Of a stretch of 64,000 bases of DNA, positions 37,727-54,200 are shown one piece after another; position 1 is the stretch's first letter, and the number at the start of each line of letters is the position of its first letter. The stretch is from Vigna angularis (lineage: Eukaryota; Streptophyta; Magnoliopsida; Fabales; Fabaceae): positions 21,010,289-21,074,288 of the forward strand of contig NC_068972.1 in the NCBI RefSeq assembly GCF_016808095.1. The letters run 5' to 3'. The notes under the pieces are model-generated. The model was not told the DNA's origin. It searched no databases and saw nothing but the letters and a program-made list of their open reading frames with translations. A program made the translations under genes and the position numbers.

Positions 37727-38560
37727 TCTTTTGAAGACACTAAGAGATAAACAACATCTTTCTTGAATCACACAAGAAATGAAATATCTCCTTTGAGTTA
37801 CACAAAAAATGAACAATTTTTTCTAGTAACTATAGCAACACTCAAGAACACACTTAGTGAAAGTTATTGCTCTACCAACATTAGGTCTTACAAAGTCTTT
37901 TTTGACAAACACAAAGAGTTTCTTTCGCAGTCTCAGCTTTAAACTTCTAAAAGAAAATTTATTTTAGAAACTAGGTTTAGGAAAAATATATAGACTCTCT
38001 CTTTTAAGAATTAAGTCAAGAAACTGAAGAGTCAAGTCGTAATTGTCGCTCATAATCAATTATTTCAAGAGATAATCGATTATCATAGAAATTTTTCAAA
38101 ATACTTTTTTCTAATGTGATAATTAATTACCAGAAGGTGATAATCGATTATCATAGAGACTTTTCTAGGAAATCAAAATTCATTTGAATAATCGATTACC
38201 ACTATAGTTAATTGATTATCAAAGATATTTTTTAAATTATTTAAAGCTTTCCTGAGTGATCTTGTGCAAGGCTGCTTTGTGACTCTTTAAACTAACTCCT
38301 ACACACAATTTTGTTCATGACAAGACGTATTACAAAAGTTTAATTTTCAAACCTACTAAATCACAAGTCTTCCAATATCTTTTGTATGTTTACGTTCTTG
38401 AACTTATTTTTGTCATCATCAAAATATCTTAACTTCGTGCAATTACACAAAGTATTTACTATATGTAACTACACCTAGCACCTCACTCATACTTTGTAGT
38501 TTTTACTAAGCTCTAGCACTTAGTCTACTATTATACTTAATATTTTTCAGGTCCTTATAA
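37727..38560 (-). mobile_element. SIRE-like copia LTR fragment
   Basis: In minus-strand sense it begins near a TTTTGATGATGACAAAAATAAG segment typical of SIRE/Maximus LTRs. It then carries repeated ATAATCGATTATC dyads (plus-strand positions near 38079, 38138 and 38199) with weaker variants between them. There is no polyprotein. Borders are approximate. Confidence 0.5.
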
Positions 38561-38639
38561 TGTTTTGATGAAGACACATCCTTTGAAATAAAATGTTCTC
38601 CATTCTACAAATCATACAACTTTCATCCTTTATTTATGA

Positions 38640-41440
38640 ACATATAATCCATAAAAAATACATTTTTCTACAAATATTCAATTGTAAAAGCATATTTACC
38701 CAAAAACTTAATAGGTAAGTTTGCTTGAAAGCATAAAGCTCTTGCTAAATTGAAAATATGATGATGTTTCATTTTGTTGAGGTGTCCCATCATAAAAAGT
38801 TTGATGCGAAATTTCATGTTTAACAAAAATAATCCTTCAAAATAACTATAATAATATATATCTAAAATAACTAAATATAACCATAAGACAACCAAAAAAA
38901 AACTTTACAATGTCATCGTTTTCCATCAAAGATGCTTCAACATCTATCCCTCATATGCTCATGTCAATAACATGATCATCGTAAAAAAAATAAACAATAC
39001 ACAAAAGACAACAAAAGTGACAACATGATAAGTTAGTGTTCAAAAGAAAACATTATTAGTGTTAAAGATAAAATCGTCTATGTGCCCAAAAACTTTAATG
39101 TTTTGAAGTTTAATGAAATAACATTAAAACGGGATAATAAACAGAAAACAACTTAAGATGAAAACACAAGACTTAGAGCTTGAATCCCAAACATAGAAAA
39201 CATAGAAAACTTAGGTAAACACTTAGGTCATAGGAAATAGAAAAGCATCTATGTTAAAACACTCAGACGCATGACTTAATGATGTTCTGCCTAAAAGTGT
39301 CCAAGAGAGATTAAGTTAAACGCTCAATGATGGTAATACTTTGAACATGTATACAACCTCTCTCGAAAACAAAATAGATCGAGACAATGTCTCTGACAAA
39401 ATATATTAAAAAAACTTAATGATTAAAATGTGTAAGAAAGCTTAAGCAAGCTAAACGATATCTATCTAAAAAGATATAAAAGCCAAAGAAGTGTTTACTT
39501 GACTAAACGATGCCATGAGTTTAACAAATATCTCATCTTATGATGAAGTATATATCTATGCTTGGTATCCTTAGAGAAAAACACTTAATCAAAAAATGTT
39601 ACCCAATTGTAGAAAATCAAAAAGCACTTTGTTGTTTCGAGCAAACATTAAATATTCAACGTTCAAAAACAACAAAAGTGATAAGAAAAGACATATATGT
39701 TGCATGCACAGTTTACTCTAATTTTGTAGATAAGCTATACTACAAGCATCCATGGTGCTATAGATCAAATATAAAAAAGTGAACGTTAGAGACAAAGAAG
39801 ATATTCACAAAATGTTCATCACTTGAAGCAAAGTCTAAAAAGATCGTACAACCTACTTCAAGCAAAGGACTGAAAAAGCACGTATGCTCTAACAAAATTG
39901 ACTTACGCAACGACTGCTGTAAAAAGAAGAAAGAGAAAACACAAGTATCAAGACTTTAAACTACAAACTCAGTCTCACAAACATATAACCATGAAGCCTA
40001 TAAATAAAAGATCTCTCAAAAACAAAATCAAGAGAATAATAAGAGAGCATAAGAAAAGAAAAACTTACAACGACATACTCAACCTGAAAAAGAGAGGAGA
40101 AAGAACTCAAGAAAAAGAGTACATCTAAGCTGAAGAAAAGATAAAAGAAGAGAAAAAGAGAAAGAAATACTCTCAAGCTACATAGTCATATTGCTTACGA
40201 TTGTAAAAGAGAAGAGAGAAAACACATGAAAGTATTTAAACTGTTTTGTATTGTAATCAAATCCTCTCTGTGAGAGATATAGTCTGAACTACTTGTAAGC
40301 AATCGTTAACTGAACTCTGTTTGAGTTAAGGAATCTTAACAAGGTTGTTGAGTACCAAAATTGGTATGAATACTTAAAGAAAATCTCGGCAAGGTTGCTG
40401 AGTATACCAGGAGTAATGCTAATACTCATTTGTAATCGGGTGAAGATTATAGTGGAACCCTCTGCAGAGGAGACTAGACATAGCTCAATTAAAGTGAACT
40501 AGTATCAAATCTCTTGTGCAATTATATCTTCTCTTACTTAAAACGATAATCTTGTAAAAACCTGCAGTTGTGCTTTATTTCTAAATACAAGAATCTTCCA
40601 AACTAAACGATTTATTTCATAAAGGAAGTTCTTCACAAAATGTTGCAATATATATATTCTGAATAGCACACTAAAAACAATTATTGAAAAATCCTATTAA
40701 ATCGAGCATACGATTATTTAAAAGAAGATTTCAAGAACTCGATTACGTGCTATATCAAAAGGGTTGCAAAAAGTTTTCATTAATACTATTCAACCCCCTT
40801 CTAGTGTTTTCAGGTACTTTAATTAGCTCATTTAATCATATCAAATACTAGATAAATATTTATAAAGTATTAGAAACTCACAAAAACATATATACACTTG
40901 AATTTAGACTCAATTATCAATATACATGCTTTAACATAAGATCTCATTATATATGTGCATTCGTAGTAGTATTTATACTCTACATAATCATAAACATAAG
41001 AGTTATTATCCTAGTACGCACGATGTTAATCTTTCACACCTAAAATCAAAAATATAACCTCCCACCATTCTCTCCCCTACCTCGTTCATCTCTATATGAG
41101 TTGAATGATTAATAATATATCAAGATATCTCATTTATGAAATTTCATATGTCAAGCATGCATTAAACAATCACCAAAACATAAAATTTCTCTTTAAAATT
41201 CTCTCAATAACCAAATCACATATCAACATAATTTTATATATATATATATATTCACAAAGTCATATGTTCATCAACAATGTAAAAAATGATACAAGTCCAT
41301 ACCAAACAACAAAAACATACAAGTACATAATAAATAAATAAAATGATAAAAGATTGAAGGTGAAAAAAAAATTACAAAAAAAAGTTATAAATAAAATTAT
41401 AGAGATAGAAAATAATCTAGTATTCATTGTGACACCTAAT
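38640..41440 (-). mobile_element. Decayed copy E of the 2.4-kb gypsy LTR family, split by an insertion
   Basis: The left part has the landmark TCATATGCTCATGTCAATAACATGATCATCG (38950 onward) and CATGATAAGTTAGTG near 39024. The right part (40827-41440) continues with CCACCATTCTCTCCCCTACCTCGTTCATCTC...GAGTTGAATG, as after the AGGTTAGTCC region in other copies. The two parts are separated by the solo LTR at 39060-40821. Outer borders are uncertain. Confidence 0.4.
39055..40826 (+). mobile_element. SIRE-like copia solo LTR, nested
   Basis: LTR 39060-40821 (1762 bp) starts TGTTAAAGATAAAATCGTC and ends with the SIRE-type signature ATTCAACCCCCTTCTAGTG...GTACTTTA. It is flanked by the 5-bp direct repeat ATTAG at 39055-39059 and 40822-40826. 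The usual CA end is TA here. It contains two related GAGTA-GGTTG blocks (near 40340 and 40390). Two short frames (39540-39782 and 39898-40128) lie inside the LTR and have no recognised homology. Confidence 0.7.
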
Positions 41441-42703
41441 ATCTCACTGCATTAAATTGATTTAATGAAAAAAAAATCACACTCATTCTACTTAAAAAAA
41501 ATAAAAATTCAGTTGAATAAAAAAAATGTAAAAACATAAATTAAAAAAATTATATATATATATATATATATAGAAAGAGAGAGAGATGAAAAAAAGTTAG
41601 ACCGCATATTGATCCTGTGTTTTTCTTTTTCTATCATTATGAAAACGACATATGCGGCTTTCATCAATTAATGCTACTGACCAAAAGAATAAATACTTGT
41701 AGGCATGGTTATGTAGTTATTCTGGATATGCTTCATTTTTCCTTTCCATATTTTTCTAGCCCGAGAACAACCAACTTAGAAAGAAACAAAATAGTATAAA
41801 ATGTTTTAATCTTTATTAATATATTTAGCATGAGGAGACAGACGTTATTGAGATGAGATGAATCCATGGGTGTCAAAGTCTGGACAGGGTTGCAAGAAGA
41901 ATTGGGTGGCTATCCCCAAGCTAGCCTTTTATTTATCTAATCAGCAAATTACAGTTATCCTAAACGCATCCTATAAATCCTTTAACCAATAAACATATTA
42001 TAACATTCATAACTCTCATATAATTTGACCACTAAATTTTATTTCTTAAGCCTAACTCCGCTCGTCCTATCATTAGTCCACAAGAATGGATAAATTTTCC
42101 AGTGAATAACGCCATGTATATTACAAAAGAAAACCATTATTCATTATGACCATTGACTTTTGTCTTGATTCCCACTACAAATTCGATACAAAAAGACTAT
42201 TTTAAATCAAACTCCCACAAGGATTTTCCTATTATTTTTGTACATGAAAGGACTGGCGAAAGAAAAATGAAAATAATTAAATAAAATGGCAACGAAAACT
42301 TCACTCGCCTTCTCCGGGGTCACTTTAACATTCCATGCACTGTGCTGAAAACTCAGTCGCTGAAGATCGTCCTGAATTTCGTCCAACAATTTGACAATCA
42401 CGATAATTTCAGTGATAACCAATCTGGTTAAGAATCAGAAAATAGACAACTAACCCAGTCAGTTACTGAAAGTACATATCATTTCGTAATTTTACTTGTC
42501 CACGTGTCATATGGCACCACTGCACGAACAAGATACTAATATCCACTGAAATTAAAATATTGAAGTCCAAACTCACCATTAAGAAATTTAACGCAGCAAG
42601 TCCCTACGAAAAAATATGTATTCTTTCAGCAAACAGAAATTCATTGATACCTTGAGGCACCGACTGGTTTCTTCGAGTATAACAATTAAGCAGAGCAATA
42701 TAG
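41441..42703. other. Intergenic DNA and GR 3' region
   Basis: Contains a (TA)n run at about 41547-41572 and the 3' UTR side of glutathione reductase. A minus-strand frame at 42207-42422 has no recognised homology. Confidence 0.45.
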
Positions 42704-47493
<4,790 letters not shown>

Positions 47494-49275
47494 TGCTTTT
47501 GTATTTCTGTTTTTTTCACTTCTCTCTTTGTGGACTCCTTTTGCTTGCTAATGCAAATTTACTTGTCGCAATATAGCTTTATACTCCTTTTCACTTCTAA
47601 AATAGAAAACCCTAATTATGTAATTTTAGAATCATCAAATATATTCCATAAAATAATATAAGTATATGCCAATACAAAAGATTCAAAAAGGAAAATAAGA
47701 AGATAGTATTTCTTTTTTCTTCCAAACAAATATCATATTTAAAATACTATATTATAATTTAATTTATAAGTAGTAAGAATTATTTTTAAGAAAAGATTTT
47801 TAAAAAATGTCATATGTATAAGGGTTAATAAGTGTATTAAACTTTAGCTTTCTTTAAAAACATGAAATAGATTAAAAATAAAGTGATTATTTTTAATTAA
47901 AAATCAATAAAATAAAATAAGTGTCCTAAATATTCAAAGTGTTTCAATTGCCTATCAATCAACTAATGCAATCAGCCTATAAATAAAATATTTCGAATAA
48001 AAAAAATGTTAATGTACTAATAAGTCATCTGTTAAATAAAGACATGAAATTGAATGAATTCTAAATTAAAATAACAATAATAATGAACTACACCATCAAA
48101 GTAAAAAATAAGAGAAATAGCACAATTTATGTGAAAAACATTCATTTATACAGAACATAAATGTCTGGTCCTTATTATATAAGTTTGTTTTTTATATTTT
48201 AAACTTTTTTTATATATTTAATGTATTTAAATTTATATTATTTTGATTTTTTAAAATAGTTATAATTTTAGATTATAGGATAGTGAAGTTCATATCAAAA
48301 TAAAAATCTGCAATGTTGATACAACTGTGTAGCACTTGAGGAAGGAGAATAATATTTCATATCAAAGAACCACTTTATTCCATTTCTAAGACAAAAAAGT
48401 TTTCAACAATAAGAGCATTAACATTTTTTTAATTTTTCTACTCCTACAGCTTCTCCCTCGACAACGTTGATTGTTGCAACGAAGTTCCTATTTGTAGAGC
48501 CTAAATTGTCTCCTTTGCAATAGAGAAGTTAACCCAAGACCAGGAACTTTTTCTTCTTGTTCAGGTCTACCCATCTTAAGATTCTCTACTCAAACTTAAA
48601 CCTTATTTATTTCGAACATACCCATAATCAAAATATGAATATGTATCATTCTGGGATGAATTTACATTGATATTTATAATTATTATTATTGATCATAAAA
48701 TAATTTTGAACCCCGTAAATAATATTAAAATATTATAAAAAAAATATTGTGAAAGTATTAATATGGAAATACTCAAGGTTGATTCTTTAGACTGATAAAA
48801 CCACTTTGGTAAAAAGATAAATAAAATGGGCAGATAAATAACTTCTGCAATTTAGATGATGGATCAGATACGCTATTTAATGTTGCCAAAGCTAGATAAA
48901 CCTATCGTAGTTGTATAATTTTATTTTAAATTATTACAATTAACCAGATCTGCACTCTATGGTCGAAAGAAATATAAGTAATAGGTGTAGTTATTGCAAT
49001 TTGGTTCTTGGTTAATTGCGATTTGGAAAATTAATTGAAAACATTGGTTCTAGCATTTCTTAAATTGATTCTTTAAGCGCCACAAATGCTTCTTCTTCTA
49101 CTCGTCCACTTTACACTTCCACCGTGGAGTAGCTGTTCATGTTATTTAGTGTGTGAAGAATTGAACAGACAACAGAAAGAAGTAGGAGTGGTGAAGATTG
49201 TGTTGAAGTTGAAAGAAAGGAGAAGAAATTAAGCACACAAGTTTGTTTTAACACAACAGAAGATGAATCCAGAAT
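47494..49275. other. Intergenic DNA between GR and PSBW
   Basis: The left end is GR promoter and the right end is PSBW 3' UTR. A less AT-rich block at 48430-48590 stands out but shows no open frame or known domain. The rest is AT-rich. Confidence 0.45.
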
Positions 49276-49913
49276 TTAAAGGGACAATCCCGACTCTTCA
49301 TCCTCCTCAAGAGTTGAAGTGTAGACAAAGAAGAGAGCCCATACAAGAGCAAAGACACCCAACAGGATCCAACCAAGAAGGTTGTTGCTAAGCCCAAAGG
49401 GAAGCCCGGTTCCTTCAGTGCTTAGTCTCTCATCCACCAAGGCCATGGCTGGGCCTGACATGACTGCAGCACAGGTGGCTGCCATCAAAGATGCTCCCAT
49501 CACCATGCTTGAGCTGCTTGCTTCCTTTACAGAAGGTTTTTCCTCCATGGAGCACCTCACTCTTCCCACCTTACCCATTGTTGGCAATCCTACATAAAAT
49601 AATTTAATGCTTAAGAAAAGGGTTGCTGCATCAGAAATCATTATTCTAAACCAAACAATCAATTAAAACATGTATCTTAAAATTCTCATCCATCCAGATA
49701 AGATAACCAAAACTCTCAAGCTTTACTTATTTACTTTCTGGTTGCATGGCATGTTGAAGAAATCAGACATGAAAGAGCTTAAAGTCGTTATTTACAATGG
49801 CAAATTAGGATGAGAAAAGACAAACCAAGAACAGAAGATGAGACCCCAAGAGGCCGCTTTTGCACAAGACATGTGATCGAGGGGGTGGTGGTAGCAGCGG
49901 AGATGGTTGCCAT
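49276..49913 (-). CDS. PSBW: Photosystem II reaction center W protein, chloroplastic
   Basis: Two exons on the minus strand, 49913-49826 and 49589-49276, joined in frame (VLG-LPTMG), 133 aa. The precursor is bipartite: a Ser/Thr-rich plastid transit part (1 to about 45), then a hydrophobic thylakoid signal ([22 protein letters not shown]) ending in Ala-x-Ala. The mature protein should start near residue 80 ([10 protein letters not shown]) and is 54 aa, with one transmembrane helix ([20 protein letters not shown]) and an acidic stromal tail ([10 protein letters not shown]). PsbW is a nuclear-encoded PSII subunit needed for stable PSII dimers and PSII-LHCII supercomplexes. No missing residues or stops. 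Confidence 0.95.
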
Positions 49914-50092
49914 TTTTTTCAGTAACTACGAATGATCAGAGTGTGGAACTGAAGTGGTAGAGTATGATCTGGCTGTAAAGAGTAAGGGTACCAGCTTAGT
50001 ACCAAACCTAATGTTCAAGTTAATATCACCGATCCAAAGAGAGTCCTATACACCACAAAACATGGATAGATTCGTGGCCCCTTGTTAGATAT

Positions 50093-50100
50093 CCTTATCT
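50093..50100 (-). promoter_or_regulatory. I-box-like element upstream of PSBW
   Basis: In gene sense AGATAAGG, directly followed by ATATC, about 180 bp upstream of the start codon. GATAAGG is the I-box found in many light-regulated nuclear photosynthesis genes. A short motif like this can occur by chance. Confidence 0.3.
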
Positions 50101-51239
50101 TCAGCAATCCAATCATTTCCAGCCATGTGTCAATTAATCCATTTGATGATCAACTTTCTCCTCATTCATCTAAGCTGATTTTAGGAAGTTGGAACAAACT
50201 TTTTTTTTGTTAATTGAACTAATTATTTAATAAGAGAAAAATGATCAAGCAGTAATTATCATCCAATAACAACTATTTATATATAATAAATTTGTTAATT
50301 TCGATAGCGATAACTTAAAAATTCATAGAGAAAATCAGATTTTTACAGACAGAGCACAATTCTCACACATTGTTGTATAATATATTACTAATAAATTTCA
50401 GATAATGATGAAAATATGTCTAAAATATATTAAAAAAGTATAATTAACATTGCCCTCGGAAAAATTTCCCAGGATTACAAAACTAGAGGGACCGTTACAC
50501 AGCCACATGAAAATGAAATATAAAAAAAAAAAATCAGCATTTCAAACAAATCACTCAAAATGTAACTTCAATTACTAATAATAGGCCTGCTGCCTTTCGT
50601 CCATTATGATTTCCAAACCTTCCTAGTAATACCCTCGTGACCAATATAACTTCTGATATTTCATAGCCACACCATAGGAAAGAGAATGAGAAAAAAAAAA
50701 CCATCATAAACACTATGAAGACGTCACTCCTTTCCACTTTGTAAAGACTAGAGATCAAATCATCCGCACGGAACAATTCAAAACACAGCCGTCATCCCAA
50801 TTTGCAATTGTGTTCTTCTAAGTAAATAAACCAGCTCCCAGTCGATGCATCATGGAACTGGGCAAGACCCACATTTGCTCCAAATTCACATTAAAATCTC
50901 TTCTAACAGGAAAGCAAGTATGAGTTGCTTCAACATGAATCACATTCAGGCCTTGTGTCGCCCAACCAAATACACACCGAATAGCAGAGAATGTCGGTAT
51001 AAATTAAGAGACACTAAATATTTATATATACAACCAATTGCATCTGCAAGCAGCTACTGAATCTTCATCTTGACTATAATTTGCCAAAGTTCCAGAAATA
51101 AATGCAAGGAAATTTGGGGTGGTCAGAGATGTGGAAAACTCTAAAGAAGAATTGAAGAAATAATAACGTGAAGCAATCCGTGAGCCTGTCAACAACCGAA
51201 GCCCACTCAAATCGGGTCGAGGGAACTTTAAATTTTGAA
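50101..51239. other. Intergenic DNA between PSBW and GAUT
   Basis: PSBW upstream sequence on the left and the likely GAUT 3' UTR on the right (about 50560-51239). No separate gene is recognised. Confidence 0.45.
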
Positions 51240-54200
51240 CTATGCCTGGAGATTGCACCGTTGCAAAAAATGGTTGTCATAATTCACATATTTGGTCCAA
51301 AAACTTTTGTATCTGCCCATGGCAATATCCAACCACGGCTTCCTAAGACCATCATAGTGTATAACGGCAGCCCGCTCAATCTCATTTCGATCGACATCTG
51401 AACTATAACCAAGGCCAAGAATATGCCACTGTCTATTCAACAACTCTGTCTTGTTATAGAAAGTGAGCCAGCCTAAAGGTAGACTTCCAACGCTCGACAA
51501 CCCCTGCAAACATTATCCCAGACAAATACATAAGACAATTATTCCATTATAATTTTATTTTCAAACAACATCGGGGAAAGAAATGAAAAGTTGCTCAAAC
51601 AAATTAACATTTGTGCTCCATCTAAAACAGTAATTTGAATGATGAGACGTACTCCCCATTATGATTCAACCACCAAAATTAGATACAAGAAGAAAACGCC
51701 AATTTTGAATACAAATCTAAAAAATGCCTTGGTGATATCAAATCTTTGCCTGATAATAGCATCCGATTCAGGTAATTCAGAATCAAAACTCAAACTACTT
51801 CGTTAAGGATGCTAAAATGCGAAAAAGACAATCGCAAGTGATGATCAATACAATTGAGGTTCAAGAACTTGGATGCCAAACATTGTTCTTCAAATTACCA
51901 TTACCTCGTTAATGTCAAGAGTCTAACCGAAAATCTAATGAAATTTACATCGGAGAAATTTGGTTGGGGTAAAATAAGGGTGGACAAAAGATCCAAATTG
52001 TGAAATCCAATCCATAATAATCCAAATCCATATTACTTCAAGTCTATTTAAATGGATTTTTTCCGATTCAAATCCATACTTTTGTATTAAGTCCAATCCA
52101 CTTAATTGAATTTAGATTGGATCATATTTTGGATTTTCAAAATCAAGGGGGTTCTAAGTTGAGATAAAGGTTTAGCCACGTCAGCTCAATCCAAGGTTGA
52201 GGAGTTAGCCCAAGCTGAAAGTTGAGTCAAGTTAGCCTAAGACAAAGGTCAAGCCAAATCGGCCTAGGTAGATTCGAGTCATCCCGGTCAAAGGTCGAGC
52301 CAAGTTGACCTAGGAAGTGAAGTCAAATTAGCTCGGGCTAAAGGTCAAGATGAGTCAACCCAAGTCAAAGGTTGAGGCATGTCTACCAAGTCGAAGATTG
52401 GGGAGAGTTAGTCTGGTTCGAAGGTCAAATTGAGTCTGCCTAGACTGAAGGTCCAGGCAAGTTGGCTTGGGCCAAAGGGTGGAGTCGAGTCATAAAAAAC
52501 CCAAGATTGAGTCGAATCAGTCGAGTCGAAGAATCGAGATGAGTTGGTCTGGACAAAAGAATTGAGCGTAGTAGAACAAGGTCGAAGGTCAAGCCAAGTC
52601 AATATAGGCCGAAAATTGAGATGAGTTCGTCCACACCAAAAGTCAAGTTAAGTTGGCCTAAGACAAAAAAGCAAGCCATGTTGGCCTCGGTCAAAGGTCA
52701 AACTGAATCGGTCATGACCGTAGGTCAAGCTCAATCAGCCCAAACCGAAGAATCAAGATTAATTGACCCAATATAAAGGTGAAGATGATTAGGCTCAAAC
52801 CCAAGTCGAGCCAAACCTAGGTCAACATGAATCAGCTTGGGTTCACGTCAAATTGAGTTAGTCCCGCCCAAGTCTTAATAGGCCTTATAGTCAAGTGTAT
52901 TAGATTGATCTTACATGATTTAATCTAATTGACAAAGTGGATTAATCTAGATTTAATCCAATTTAAATTAGACCGAAAAAAATCATATGTAGTTGATCTA
53001 GTTAAAATGGATCTGGATTATAGATCCAATCTATTTTACTAGATCTAGATTGGATCTAGACTAGATTTTGAAAAATCCAATCCATGACCACCTTTAGTGT
53101 AAAATATTGAAGTGCACAAAACTAAATAAAGACATTTTTTAATCGTACCATTCGCAAATAATTGTGATAGACAGCAGTTAAATTGTGTCTCCTCCACTGT
53201 TGCAAATCAAACAAATTCATCCCAAATGCCCATGTGCAAGCATTGATATCAAACCTCTTTCCAATTAATGGATCTGAAAAGTTTAAGAACATGTCAATCC
53301 TATGAAATGGGATTTTTCCTTCTTGACAAGTTCCAACTGCTCCAATTACGTTTCCCTTCATATCCATATTCCACAGTGCACTGAGATCTTGTTGTACCAC
53401 CACATCATGATCAAAGAGCACAACCCTATTTAGAGCAGGAAAAATGTCCGGAAGATAGAAACGTAGGTAGTTCAATTCAGAGGTGTATCTTGGATCGCTG
53501 GAGTTACTTTCCAGGAAGGAATTGTCCTTGGACAACCATTCAAAGTTGTCTATGCTCTGTACGTGGACTGTAGCTTTCCCAGGAGGATTTATCAAGAACC
53601 ACATTGAGATTGCTGGTAAGTTGAGTGATTTGGTCAATACATGGAAAACAAGTTTCCCCTGTTCCTGCAATTTGGAGTTCATTGTCAAGCTTTCTAACCA
53701 CAATATATATACACACTTAATGAGAACTATTAAAAATAGTATGTTTATGGAGTAATGAGAGAAGAGAAAAAAAAGCAAATGATAACACAAAGTATATTGT
53801 TGATAATCTATAATTTGTTGCAGTACCTTCATCTCATACTCCTATTTATACTAATAAATCGGCCAGGTACTTGTATTACTAGTACAAAACCAGCCCATTA
53901 ACAAACCAAACTAAATAAGGAAACAAAACGTGAAATATTGAAAAATCAGGAAAACAACTCCTAATATTGCTTTCTTAATTAGATGATTAATTGATTTTAT
54001 AATATTTTCTAAGTACTTTAGAAACTAATATAAAGATATGTTAAGTTAGCATACTTTTAACTGCAACTAAATTATAATGAATCCACAACTTTACAAGATA
54101 AAGTGACATGAATTGATGCAGAGAGACAACATTCTTCTGAGAAAAAAAACTTATTTAGACACTTTAATACAGATGCTGAGAAATCTGACGAGGTAAAACG

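Noticed and set aside
39540..40128. Two short frames (80 and 76 aa) as genes
   Set aside because: They lie inside a SIRE-like LTR, have no recognised homology and biased Lys/Arg content.
42207..42422. Candidate last exon of glutathione reductase
   Set aside because: It has an acceptor in a compatible phase but codes an unrelated tail. The 39-bp exon at 42704-42742 gives the GKxxxxKAxAG tail expected for the family and ends in a stop.
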